From positions 806,001-870,000 of the forward strand of contig NC_014151.1 of NCBI RefSeq assembly GCF_000092865.1: DNA of 64,000 bases. The letters are read 5' to 3'. Positions 1 to 7,758 of this stretch are shown here, in pieces. The DNA comes from Cellulomonas flavigena DSM 20109. GTDB lineage: Bacteria > Actinomycetota > Actinomycetes > Actinomycetales > Cellulomonadaceae. The notes under the pieces were generated by a model. It was not told the origin of the DNA. It did not search any database and saw only the letters and a program-made list of their open reading frames with translations. Made by a program: the position numbers and the translations under genes. Positions within the stretch are counted from its first letter, which is position 1; each line of letters opens with the position of its first letter.

Positions 1-901
1 GGGCCCGGTCCGTCTGCCAGGCGCGGAACCAGCGCGTGAACCAGATCGGCACCTCGTTGCCGACGAACGACGGGGTGGTGTGGCCGAGGTCGTGCGTGCG
101 GACGGTCACGTCGGCGCCCTGCTGGCGGGCCCGCTCGTAGAAGGGGATCGCGTGGATCTGCGGTGGGGTGACGAGGTCGACGCCGGTGGTGTGGACGATG
201 CGGATCCGGTCGCCCGCCCACGCCGAGGCCGGGTGACGGGCGGGGTTGGTGCGGTCGATCGCGGCCGTCGAGTACCCGTAGGCGGGGCCGATCTCGGCGC
301 GGCCGCCCAGGTCGTACGACCGGCGCACGTCCCAGATCGCGTTGACGAAGTACAGGCCGACCACGTCGGGGACGAGCCCGGCGCCGAGCACCTCCGCGGC
401 GAGCGCCCCCCCGCCGGACGTCGCGCGCAGGAAGTTGGCGCCGACGTCCGCGAGCGAGGACACGTAGCGCCACCCGGCCTCCTGCGCGGCGATCGCGTAC
501 GGGCCGGCGTACCCGTTGCCGCCCGCGTCCTGGCAGATGCCCACGACCCCGCGGTCGACGAGCTGACGCGACTCGTACCCGAAGCCGTCGAGCAGCGCCG
601 AGTGGTCGGACCCGGACCCGTGGTAGAACCACGTGACGCCGATCGGCTCGTCGAGCCGCAGGCCCTGCGGGATGGTCAGCCAGGCGCGGTCGCCGGCGAT
701 GTCGACCTGCACGGCGTCGTAGCGGGTGCCGGCGGCGGTGCGCTGGTCGGCGCGGCGGCTGATCTCGCCGGGCAGGCGCGGCAGCGACGACGCGCGCGCG
801 GCCGGGGTGCCCAGCAGCAGCCCGGCGGCGCCGAGGCCGGCGACGGCGGCACCGGTGAGGAACGTGCGACGGCTGGGGAACGGGGCGGCGCGGTCGGTCA
901 T
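1..901 (-). CDS. Tat-exported alpha/beta hydrolase (3' end outside window)
   Basis: The frame starts at ATG 901-899 and stays open to base 1, so the C-terminus is missing. The N-terminus carries a twin-arginine signal (SRRTFLTGAA) followed by a hydrophobic stretch and an ARA-type cleavage region, so the product should be exported folded. The mature part has an oxyanion-type motif (WFYHGSGSDH), a possible nucleophile region (ATSGGG) and a late histidine motif (DLGHTTP), as in alpha/beta hydrolases. The start overlaps the stop of the upstream flippase gene by 4 bases, which implies coupled translation with the flippase and glycosyltransferase. A role in trimming or modifying an exported glycan is only an inference from this context; an esterase or depolymerase is equally possible. 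Confidence 0.75.
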   Translation of the reverse strand, partial: MTDRAAPFPSRRTFLTGAAVAGLGAAGLLLGTPAARASSLPRLPGEISRRADQRTAAGTRYDAVQVDIAGDRAWLTIPQGLRLDEPIGVTWFYHGSGSDHSALLDGFGYESRQLVDRGVVGICQDAGGNGYAGPYAIAAQEAGWRYVSSLADVGANFLRATSGGGALAAEVLGAGLVPDVVGLYFVNAIWDVRRSYDLGGRAEIGPAYGYSTAAIDRTNPARHPASAWAGDRIRIVHTTGVDLVTPPQIHAIPFYERARQQGADVTVRTHDLGHTTPSFVGNEVPIWFTRWFRAWQTDRA

Positions 902-2625
902 CGCGGCTCCTCGTCGGTCGGGCGCGGCGCGGGGCGCGTCGCGCGTGCGGACGGTCGTGCGGCGGGTGCGCTCAGCGCGCCGCCCGAGATCTCCCCCACC
1001 CCGCCGACCGGGACGTCGGTACTCGTCCGGGTGGTCGGAAGGTGACCCGGGTTCCGGTCGGCGGGAGAGGCGGCGGGGGAGGCGGCGGCGACCGGAACCT
1101 CACTCACGGTCCGGGGGGCCGGAAGGTGACCCGGGTTCCGGTCGGCGGCGGGGGTGGTCGCGGTGGGGGTGCCGCGGAGCTGGCGCCGCAGGGCGGCGAC
1201 GGTCTGCAGGTCGCGGCGGTAGGCGGGCACGACGAGCGCGGCGAGCGCGAGCGCGGCGCCGAGCGCGACGGCCCCGACGGCCAGGGCCGTCCACGTCGAG
1301 CCGGCCGGCAGCCAGCGTGTCGCGGTGGCCGACGCGACCAGCGCCCACCCGTAGACGAGGACGGTGCGCGCGCCGTTGCGCCAGATCTGCCCCACGGGCG
1401 CGTCGGTGACGCGGTGCAGCCACCACAGGTTCGCCGGCCACTGCAGGGCCGTGGCCAGGGCGTACGCCCACGCGATGCCGTACAGCCCCCACTGCGCGCC
1501 CGCCACGACGAGCACGATCTGGACGGGCCGCGTGACGAGCGACAGCCGCAGGTGCTCGCGCGTCAGGCCGCGCGAGAGGTACACCCAGTAGCAGGCGTAG
1601 CCGGCCATCGTGAAGAACCCGGCGACGGCCAGCACCTGGAACAGCCCGGCCGTCTGCGACCAGCGCGGGCCGAGCGCGACGAGCACGACGGCCGGTGCCT
1701 GCGCCGCGGCGAAGGCGAGGACCGCGCTGACGAGGTTGAGCATCGCCGTCTGCCCGGTGAGCAGGAACTGCCGGTACCGCACGGGGTCGTCGACGAGCCG
1801 TGACAGCACGGGCAGCGCGACACGCGTGACGGGCGCGTTGAGCTGGTACAGCGGCAGCACGAGCAGCTGGAACGCGCGGTTGTACACGCCGAGCGGCCCG
1901 GGCCCCAGCGTGGAGCCGATGACGACGGAGTCCACGTTGTTGCTCGCGTAGGCCAGCACCTGCCCGCCCATGAGGTGGGCGCCGAACGACACGAAGGGCC
2001 GTACGGGCGCCTCGCGCGACCACCGCCGCGGCAGCCACCGGCACACCAGCAGCAGCCCCACGAGCTGCGCGGCGAGCTGCACCACCTGCTGGGCGACGAG
2101 CGCGTGGTACCCGGCACCACCGGCGGCGAGCGCGACGGCCGTGACGATGCCGACGGCCTGCCCGGCGAGCTCCAGGCCGGTGAGCCACGCGAAGCGCAGA
2201 CGACGCTGCAGGTCGGCCTTGTACTGCGTCATGACGCCGTTGAGCACGAACGTCACGGACAGGGCGGCCGCGACGGGCTGCAGGCGCGGCTCGTCGTAGA
2301 ACGCGGCGAGCAGCGGTGACGTGACCAGCACGAGCAGCCCGAGGGCGGCGCCGATGCCGGTGCTCAGCCACAGCAGGTTGCTGCGTTGCGCGACGCTGAG
2401 GGTGCGTGCCTGCACGGCGGCGCTGCCGAGGCCGAAGTCGCGCAGCAGGTCGGCCACGCCGATGACGGCCATGACCATGGCGAGCAGCCCGTAGTCGCGC
2501 GGTGAGAGCAGCCGCGCGAGCACGACGACCCCGGTGAGCAGGAGCGCGATGCGCGCCCCCTGCCCGACGAGCGTGACGGCGGCCCCGCGGGACGCGGAGA
2601 CGCCGAGCCTCTCGTCGGCGGTCAT
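898..2625 (-). CDS. Oligosaccharide flippase (Wzx/MOP-type), with repeat-bearing C-terminal tail
   Basis: This 575-residue membrane protein has about a dozen hydrophobic segments and the N-terminal pattern of polysaccharide-biosynthesis flippases (GVVVLARLLSPRDYGLLAM). It would move lipid-linked glycan units across the membrane. The ATG at 2625 overlaps the glycosyltransferase stop by 4 bases (ATGA), and its own stop overlaps the hydrolase start in the same way. The last ~90 residues are not membrane segments. They form a proline-rich tail in which a short peptide recurs (DRNPGHLP, then RT...VPV). At DNA level this tail is a copy of a palindromic repeat that is intergenic elsewhere in the window (see 44361-44465). 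A tail of this kind is not part of the flippase family and was probably gained by repeat insertion. Confidence 0.85.
   Translation of the reverse strand: MTADERLGVSASRGAAVTLVGQGARIALLLTGVVVLARLLSPRDYGLLAMVMAVIGVADLLRDFGLGSAAVQARTLSVAQRSNLLWLSTGIGAALGLLVLVTSPLLAAFYDEPRLQPVAAALSVTFVLNGVMTQYKADLQRRLRFAWLTGLELAGQAVGIVTAVALAAGGAGYHALVAQQVVQLAAQLVGLLLVCRWLPRRWSREAPVRPFVSFGAHLMGGQVLAYASNNVDSVVIGSTLGPGPLGVYNRAFQLLVLPLYQLNAPVTRVALPVLSRLVDDPVRYRQFLLTGQTAMLNLVSAVLAFAAAQAPAVVLVALGPRWSQTAGLFQVLAVAGFFTMAGYACYWVYLSRGLTREHLRLSLVTRPVQIVLVVAGAQWGLYGIAWAYALATALQWPANLWWLHRVTDAPVGQIWRNGARTVLVYGWALVASATATRWLPAGSTWTALAVGAVALGAALALAALVVPAYRRDLQTVAALRRQLRGTPTATTPAADRNPGHLPAPRTVSEVPVAAASPAASPADRNPGHLPTTRTSTDVPVGGVGEISGGALSAPAARPSARATRPAPRPTDEEPR
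1001..1150. repeat. Palindromic repeat cluster inside flippase coding sequence
   Basis: At 1001-1030 lies a unit that matches the repeat at 44366-44395 with few changes, including GGTACTCGTCCGG. It is followed by GTTCCGGTCGGCGG at 1051-1064, the inverse of the unit's start. A second inverted pair (GACCGGAACC near 1090 and GGTTCCGGTCGG near 1134-1145) follows. The copies are in frame with the flippase gene and encode its repeated tail peptide. Confidence 0.7.
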
Positions 2626-3887
2626 CCGTGCCCGCCGACCGTGAGCCTGCCGGGCGCGGGCGTCCCGTGCGCGGGCGTGCCGGGCGCGGGCGTCCCGCTC
2701 ACGCGGGCGCCGCCCCGCGCGAGCGCGACCGCCGTCCGGTACGCGTCGTCGTGCGCCGCCCCGAGCACGCGCCAGTCGCGCGCCGACAGGTCGGGGCGTG
2801 CGCTGCGGGGCGTGGTGGCCGCCCGGTGCAGGCCGTCGGCGAGCACGGCGGCGTCGAACTCGCCGTCGTACTGCAGGACCCAGCCCTCGCCGACCTCGGC
2901 GGCGAGCGCGGCGTTGGCGGGCGAGGCGGGCACGAGGCACGGCCGGTCGAGCGAGAGGGCCGCGACGAGCACGCCGGAGTTGGTCATCTGCCGGTAGGGC
3001 AGCACGACGAGCTCGGCGGCGGTGACGTGCTCGACGAACGTCGCGTCGGGCACGAACCGCAGGTCGGCGGTGATGCGCGGGTCGCGTGCGACGGCGTCCT
3101 CGACGACGCGCGCGATCTCGGGCGTCGGCTTGCCGGCGACGGTGAGGCTGAGGTGGTCGCCCGGCAGCGCGGTGAACGCCGCGAGCAGCTCCTCGACGCC
3201 CTTGTAGGGGCGTAGCAGGCCGATGGTGACGAGCCGCCCGGGGGTGGCGGCGACGCGCGGCAGGTGCGCGAACGCGTCGCGGTAGTGGCCCAGCGGGATC
3301 TGCACGCTCGCGGCGTCGCCGGGTGCGCGCGTGGCCGGGGTGAGCAGCACGTACAGGCGGGTCGCGGCGTCGACGGCCGCGAGCGCGCGGGCCTCGGCGC
3401 GGCCGACGGACTCGTGCGGCACGGTGTTGTGCAAGGTCCGGACGACGGGTACGCGGCGCACGCGCAGCAGCGCGAGCAGCAGGTGCAGCGCGACGTGCCG
3501 GGCGGCCCGCCGCAGCGGACGCGGGTGCCGCACGAGCAGCTCGGGCCAGTGGACGTGCAGCACGTCGTACCCGCCGCGCAGCGCGGTGGTCCAGGTGAAC
3601 GGCAGCGCGTCGACGTCGCCGCCCGCGCCGCCGAGCATCTGGTCGACGTAGCGCGTGGTGCCGTCGGGCGGGTTGAGCGTGTGCAGCACGCGTAGCCGCT
3701 GCGCGGGGCCGGGTGCGTCCGGACGGGTGATGGCCGCTGCCGCGCCGGCGTGGTCGTCGGTGTGGTCGGCGGCGGACCGGGGCGGGCGCGTGACGTCGAC
3801 GGGTGCCGTGGCGTCGGGGGAGCCGGCGGGCGCGTCCACCGGCGACGCGGCGCGCGCGTCGTCCGTGGTCGTGCGGAACTGCTCCAT
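2622..3887 (-). CDS. Glycosyltransferase (GT4-like)
   Basis: A 421-residue protein with a GT-B layout. An acceptor-side half contains the VLHVHWPELL and VRTLHNT motifs. A donor-side half contains the GLLRPYKGVEELLAAF motif and, near the C-terminus, NSGVLVAALSLDRPCLVP. It would transfer a sugar from a nucleotide donor to a lipid-linked or polymer acceptor at the inner membrane face. I chose the ATG at 3887 because a G-rich stretch lies just upstream. A GTG at 3956 would add 23 residues without an obvious ribosome site. It is first in a coupled three-gene operon with a flippase and an exported hydrolase. The donor sugar cannot be read from the sequence. The C-terminus carries a short proline/glycine repeat (GTPAPGTPAHGTPAPG). 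Confidence 0.8.
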   Translation of the reverse strand: MEQFRTTTDDARAASPVDAPAGSPDATAPVDVTRPPRSAADHTDDHAGAAAAITRPDAPGPAQRLRVLHTLNPPDGTTRYVDQMLGGAGGDVDALPFTWTTALRGGYDVLHVHWPELLVRHPRPLRRAARHVALHLLLALLRVRRVPVVRTLHNTVPHESVGRAEARALAAVDAATRLYVLLTPATRAPGDAASVQIPLGHYRDAFAHLPRVAATPGRLVTIGLLRPYKGVEELLAAFTALPGDHLSLTVAGKPTPEIARVVEDAVARDPRITADLRFVPDATFVEHVTAAELVVLPYRQMTNSGVLVAALSLDRPCLVPASPANAALAAEVGEGWVLQYDGEFDAAVLADGLHRAATTPRSARPDLSARDWRVLGAAHDDAYRTAVALARGGARVSGTPAPGTPAHGTPAPGRLTVGGHG

Positions 3888-4184
3888 CCCGTGCCCCCAG
3901 CCGGTGGAGTGAGGACGCCACGCCTCCGGCCGCGAGCCGCGGCGGACGTACCGCACGGTCGGCGAGGGGGACGGGCGCCGTCGTCGATCCGGACGATCAT
4001 AGGGTGATATGACCGGAGAAATAACCCGTTGTGTGTGAACTCCTCGTATCCCGGACGCGTCCGGCGCGGGTCTCCTCCCGCCGCCCCCGCCAGCCGCCTG
4101 ACAAGACCTTCTGCCGCTACCGACCGCCCATCAGCGGCACAAGGTCTTGTTCGGCGGGTGGGCAGTGGCCGGAGGCGGCGGGCG
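3888..4184. other. Intergenic region with promoter-like segment and hairpin
   Basis: This stretch has no convincing gene. On the minus strand a TATGAT hexamer (bases 3996-4001) could be the -10 box of the glycosyltransferase operon, but no clear -35 box goes with it. Locally lower GC around 3990-4030 fits a promoter. The rest is the hairpin at 4102-4149. Confidence 0.4.
4102..4149. terminator. Long hairpin downstream of TraR/DksA-like gene
   Basis: Two 17-base arms (4102-4118 and 4133-4149, beginning CAAGACCTT) pair with one mismatch around a 14-base loop. It lies about 35 bases past the stop of the minus-strand TraR/DksA-like gene, so it may end that transcript. There is no U-rich tail, so it could instead be a palindromic repeat element. 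Confidence 0.5.
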
Positions 4185-4526
4185 TCAGGAGTGGGCGACG
4201 CAGGTCGTCGCGGTCGGTCGGGCCTCCAGGCGGGCGTCGTCGAGGGGCTCGCCGCCCACGGCGCACCGGCCGTACGTGCCGGCGGCCACGCGGGCCAGGG
4301 CGGCGTCGATCTCGGCCAGCCGACGGGTCGCGGCGGCACCGAGCGCCTCGAGCTGCGCGCGCTCGAACGCGATGGTCGTGCCCTCGGGGTCGTGCTCGTC
4401 GTCGACGTTGGCCCCGCGCGCGGCGTCGACGACGTCCTGGCGTGCGTCACCCAGGCCCGTCAGCCGCCCGAGCGTGTCGGCGCGCAGGGCCAGCAGCAGC
4501 TCACGTGCGCGTGCGTCGTCCACCAC
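4185..4526 (-). CDS. TraR/DksA-family protein with degenerate zinc finger
   Basis: 113 residues. The first ~75 residues are helical and charged, as in the coiled-coil part of DksA/TraR proteins, which enter the secondary channel of RNA polymerase. The C-terminus keeps the family frame (GTYGRCAVGGEPL, then ARLEARP and TTCVAHS). Of the usual four cysteines only the first and third remain; the second is Gly and the fourth is His. Zinc binding is therefore doubtful. The start is GTG at 4526. It may share a transcript with the larger gene upstream at 4580-6229, with 53 bases between them. A role in transcription control is inferred from the family only. Confidence 0.75.
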   Translation of the reverse strand: MVDDARARELLLALRADTLGRLTGLGDARQDVVDAARGANVDDEHDPEGTTIAFERAQLEALGAAATRRLAEIDAALARVAAGTYGRCAVGGEPLDDARLEARPTATTCVAHS

Positions 4527-4579
4527 TCCGGTCTACACGGTGCCGGCGCTGACCGCCGCTTGCGGGCCCTGCGCGGCGG

Positions 4580-6229
4580 TCACGCGTCGGTGAGGACCGC
4601 GTCCGGCGTGGTGGGCGACGGCTCGTCCAGGCCCGCGACGACGCGGGCGTGGGCCTCCTGCGCGTCGCTGCGCGCGCTCTCGACGGCCTGCACCGCCTGC
4701 GTCGTCCGCTCCTGCAGGGCCTTCGCCTCGCGCTCGACGAACTCCACGGCACGCGTCGCGCGGGTGGCCTCCTGCGCCGCCTTGCCCCGCCCCTGGACGA
4801 ACCGCGTGACGGCGGCGATGCCGGCGGCGACGGCGGCCAGGCCGTAGACCCACTGCATGTCGGACCCGTCGACGACCGCCGCGAGCAGCAGCACGCCGGC
4901 GGCGACCGCGAGCCCGACGGTCAGGGGCGTCTCCCACGCGGCGGGCACGTACTGCGGCGTGCGGGCCCTCTCCAGCGCCGCGCCCAGACCCTCCACGGCC
5001 TCGCCGGGCCGGGCCCGCAGCGTCAGGCCCAGGGCCTGCGCGTCGACGTGCGTCGGTACGGGGACGTCGCCGTCGGCCAGGGCCGCGTCGGCGACGCGCC
5101 GGAGCCACGGTGCGGTGGCCTCGCGGGCGAGGACGCCGGCGGGGTCGCGGCGGGTCAGGGCGTCGTCGCGCAGCAGGTCGAGCAGCGCGCCCGCGGGGGC
5201 GTGCCAGGTGGCCCCGGGCGCCTCGCGGCCGGCGACGACGGCCTCGAGCTCGGCGACGCGCGTCATGAGCTCGCGCTCCTCCTCTGCGCCCTCGTCGACG
5301 AGCGCCCGCAGCACCGCGGCGAGCTCGTCGAGCGCCGCGGTACGCACGGCGGCGCGGTCCTCGGCAGCGGTCTCGCCGTCGGGCGTGCCGAACACCGGAA
5401 CGTCGTCACCGGGGTCGGCGGGCGTCTCGACGAGCGCGCGCAGGGCCTGCAGGGTCGCGGCGGACCGACGGGCGCGGGCCGCGGCCTCGGACGTCCGCGG
5501 GCCCGTGCCGCCGTGGCTCGCGGACGCCTTCACCTGCTCGCCCCACGCGGTGACGGTCTCGTCGGCCGTCGCGGACGGCAGTGCGGCGACCGCGGCGCGC
5601 AGCCGCTCGAGCAGCACGGCCCGGGCGTCGTCGCCGAGCAGGCCGTGCGCCGCCGCGAGCCACAGGGCACGCTGCGCGCGCGTCACGGGCTCGGTGGGCG
5701 TGAGGTCGCCCAGCGCGTCGGGCGCCCAGCGCCGCACGAGGTCCGGCAGCCCGGTGACGGCCCCGGCGATCGTGAGGAACGTCGCGGTGCGGCGGCGGTC
5801 GATGACGGCGGCACGCTCGGCCGCGTCGGTGTCGTCGGTGCCGAGCGCGGCGAGCGCGTCGGCGAGCCAGTAGCCGGGGGAGGCGGGGCTGCCGGCGACG
5901 TCGAGCACGGGCCCGTCGGCGCGTGCCGTGCCGAGCGTGACCAGCCGGGCGCGCGTGGCCTGCCGCACCAGCGCCGGCCCGGCGACCAGCGAGAGCTGGT
6001 CCCGCAGCGAGCTGAGCTCGACGAACGCGGTGAACGCCTCGCTGAGCCGCGTCAGGCGGGCGTCGAGCGACCCGCGCAGCGCCGCGAGGTCGTTGCGCAG
6101 CGCCGACGCGGTCTGGCTCGCACGGTGCAGGGACGAGCGCACGCTGCCCAGGTCGTCGGTCAGCTCACGGATCCGCTGGGACTGGGTGTAGTCGGACTCC
6201 TGGACCCAGCCACCGAACAGGTCGCTCAT
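4580..6229 (-). CDS. Membrane-anchored coiled-coil protein of unknown function
   Basis: I do not recognise a named family for this 549-residue protein. The N-terminal ~70 residues (from MSDLFGGWVQESDYTQ) look like a coiled coil. The long middle part is alanine-rich and helical. Two hydrophobic segments lie near residues 430-475 (LTVGLAVAAGVLLLAAVVDG and YGLAAVAAGIAAVTRFVQG), followed by a second coiled coil rich in Glu, Gln and Arg. The ATG at 6229 has a GGAG ribosome site 6-9 bases upstream. The two-helix hairpin flanked by coiled coils suggests a scaffold or membrane-linked assembly factor, but nothing in the sequence fixes a function. It is divergent from the cold-shock operon. Confidence 0.65.
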   Translation of the reverse strand: MSDLFGGWVQESDYTQSQRIRELTDDLGSVRSSLHRASQTASALRNDLAALRGSLDARLTRLSEAFTAFVELSSLRDQLSLVAGPALVRQATRARLVTLGTARADGPVLDVAGSPASPGYWLADALAALGTDDTDAAERAAVIDRRRTATFLTIAGAVTGLPDLVRRWAPDALGDLTPTEPVTRAQRALWLAAAHGLLGDDARAVLLERLRAAVAALPSATADETVTAWGEQVKASASHGGTGPRTSEAAARARRSAATLQALRALVETPADPGDDVPVFGTPDGETAAEDRAAVRTAALDELAAVLRALVDEGAEEERELMTRVAELEAVVAGREAPGATWHAPAGALLDLLRDDALTRRDPAGVLAREATAPWLRRVADAALADGDVPVPTHVDAQALGLTLRARPGEAVEGLGAALERARTPQYVPAAWETPLTVGLAVAAGVLLLAAVVDGSDMQWVYGLAAVAAGIAAVTRFVQGRGKAAQEATRATRAVEFVEREAKALQERTTQAVQAVESARSDAQEAHARVVAGLDEPSPTTPDAVLTDA

Positions 6230-6440
6230 CGCCACGCTCCTCACGGGTAGGCCCGTGACGATAGTGGGCGGATCGTGGCGACGCGTCCGGATCGCCCCCG
6301 CACTGCTCCGCCCGGGTGGTGGGGCTGGATCGACGTCTCGCGGGGGAGTGGGGGGTGCGGGGAATGGGCGTACGCGGGCCGGTAGCCTGGTGGCGTCTGC
6401 GGGAGTGCTCGCAGGTGTGTCCGGCGCTGAAGGAGCGGAA

Positions 6441-6824
6441 GTGCCCACCGGCAAGGTCAAGTGGTTCGACACCGAGCGTGGCTTCGGGTTCATCGCCGAC
6501 GACGAGGGCGGCGAGGTGTTCCTGCACGCCTCCGCGCTGCCCGCGGGCGTCACGGCGCCCAAGCCGGGCACCAAGGTCGAGTTCGGTGTGGCCGACGGGC
6601 GTCGTGGCCCGCAGGCGCTGTCCGTGACGTTCCTCGACCCGGTGCCGTCCGTGGTCAAGGCCAAGCGGGCGCCGGCGGACGAGATGGCCGTGGTCGTCGA
6701 GGACCTCATCAAGGTGCTCGACAAGGTCGGCAACGACCTGCGCCGCGGCCGCTACCCCGAGGGTCAGCGCGCCACCCAGTACGCCACGCTGCTGCGGGCC
6801 GTCGCCGACAAGCTCGAGGCCTGA
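6441..6824 (+). CDS. Cold-shock domain protein with C-terminal extension
   Basis: 127 residues. Residues 1-65 are a cold-shock (CSD) fold with both nucleic-acid binding motifs, RGFGFIADD (RNP1) and VFLHASAL (RNP2). It should bind single-stranded RNA or DNA. A further ~60 residues follow (from PSVVKAKRAPADE). They are helical and not part of the classic 67-70 residue CspA, so this is the longer actinobacterial form. The start is GTG at 6441 with AAGGAG 5-10 bases upstream. The next gene starts one base after this stop, so the cold-shock, DUF3027 and sacsin-like genes form one operon. Confidence 0.9.
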   Translation: MPTGKVKWFDTERGFGFIADDEGGEVFLHASALPAGVTAPKPGTKVEFGVADGRRGPQALSVTFLDPVPSVVKAKRAPADEMAVVVEDLIKVLDKVGNDLRRGRYPEGQRATQYATLLRAVADKLEA

Positions 6825-6825
6825 C

Positions 6826-7758
6826 GTGGCCGCCGTGAAGGACGCCGTGCTCGAGCGGGCGGTCGACCTCGCGCGTGAGGTCGCGCTCGAGATCGCGGAG
6901 GTCCCCGACGACGTCGGTGAGTACCTGGGAGCCGTGCGCGAGTCCGAGCGGCTCGTGTCCCACCGCTTCGCGTGCACCGCGCGTGGCTACCGCGGCTGGG
7001 CGTGGACCGTCACGGTCGCGCGCGTGCCGCGTGGCCGCACCGCGACGGTCTGCGAGGCCGAGCTGCTGCCGGGTGAGGACGCGATCCTCGCCCGGCCGTG
7101 GGTGCCGTGGTCCGAGCGGCTGCGCCCCGGAGACATCGGCGCCGGCGACGTGCTGCCGTTCCGCCCCGACGACCCGCGTCTCGAGCCCGGGTACACGCCC
7201 ACGGGCGACCCCGAGGTCGACGAGGTCGCGATCGACGAGCTCGCCCTCGCGCGGGTCCGCGTGCTCTCGCCGCAGGGCCGCGAGGAGGCCGCGCAGCGCT
7301 GGTACCGCGGGTCGCGCGGCCCGTCGACGGCCGGTGCGGTCGCGTCGGCCGGCGCATGCTGGTCCTGCGGGTTCCTGGTGCCGCTGCAGGGATCGCTGGG
7401 CCAGCTCTTCGCGGTGTGCGCCAACGAGTGGTCGCCGGACGACGGCAAGGTCGTGAGCCTCGACCACGGGTGCGGTGCGCACTCCGAGACGGACGTCGAG
7501 CCGGGCCCCAGCGAGTGGCCCGCCCCGGACCCGCTCGTCGACGAGCTCGCGATCGACGTGGTCGAGCGCGGCGCGCCGGCGGACGAGGTCGCGCAGGCGC
7601 CGGTCGCCGAGCCGGTCCTCGACGAGGCCGCCGCCGAGCCTGTCGCGGACGAGGCCGCCGCCGAGCCGGTTGCCGACGAGCCCGTCGCGGACGAGCCCGC
7701 CGAGCCCGTCGCGGACGAGCCCGCCGTCACCGACGAGCCCGCCACCGACGGGTCGTGA
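6826..7758 (+). CDS. DUF3027-family protein
   Basis: 310 residues, GTG start two bases past the cold-shock gene stop. The core (residues ~1-225) matches my recollection of the actinobacterial DUF3027 family, which often sits next to a cold-shock gene. A motif with two cysteines (AGACWSCGFLV) and later single cysteines could bind metal. The last ~60 residues are a low-complexity acidic tail built from repeats of VADEP and AAAEPVADE. No enzymatic motif is visible and the function is unknown. Its stop overlaps the next start (GTGA), showing tight coupling to the ATPase-like gene. Family assignment is by recognition of the pattern, not by a search. Confidence 0.75.
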   Translation: MAAVKDAVLERAVDLAREVALEIAEVPDDVGEYLGAVRESERLVSHRFACTARGYRGWAWTVTVARVPRGRTATVCEAELLPGEDAILARPWVPWSERLRPGDIGAGDVLPFRPDDPRLEPGYTPTGDPEVDEVAIDELALARVRVLSPQGREEAAQRWYRGSRGPSTAGAVASAGACWSCGFLVPLQGSLGQLFAVCANEWSPDDGKVVSLDHGCGAHSETDVEPGPSEWPAPDPLVDELAIDVVERGAPADEVAQAPVAEPVLDEAAAEPVADEAAAEPVADEPVADEPAEPVADEPAVTDEPATDGS

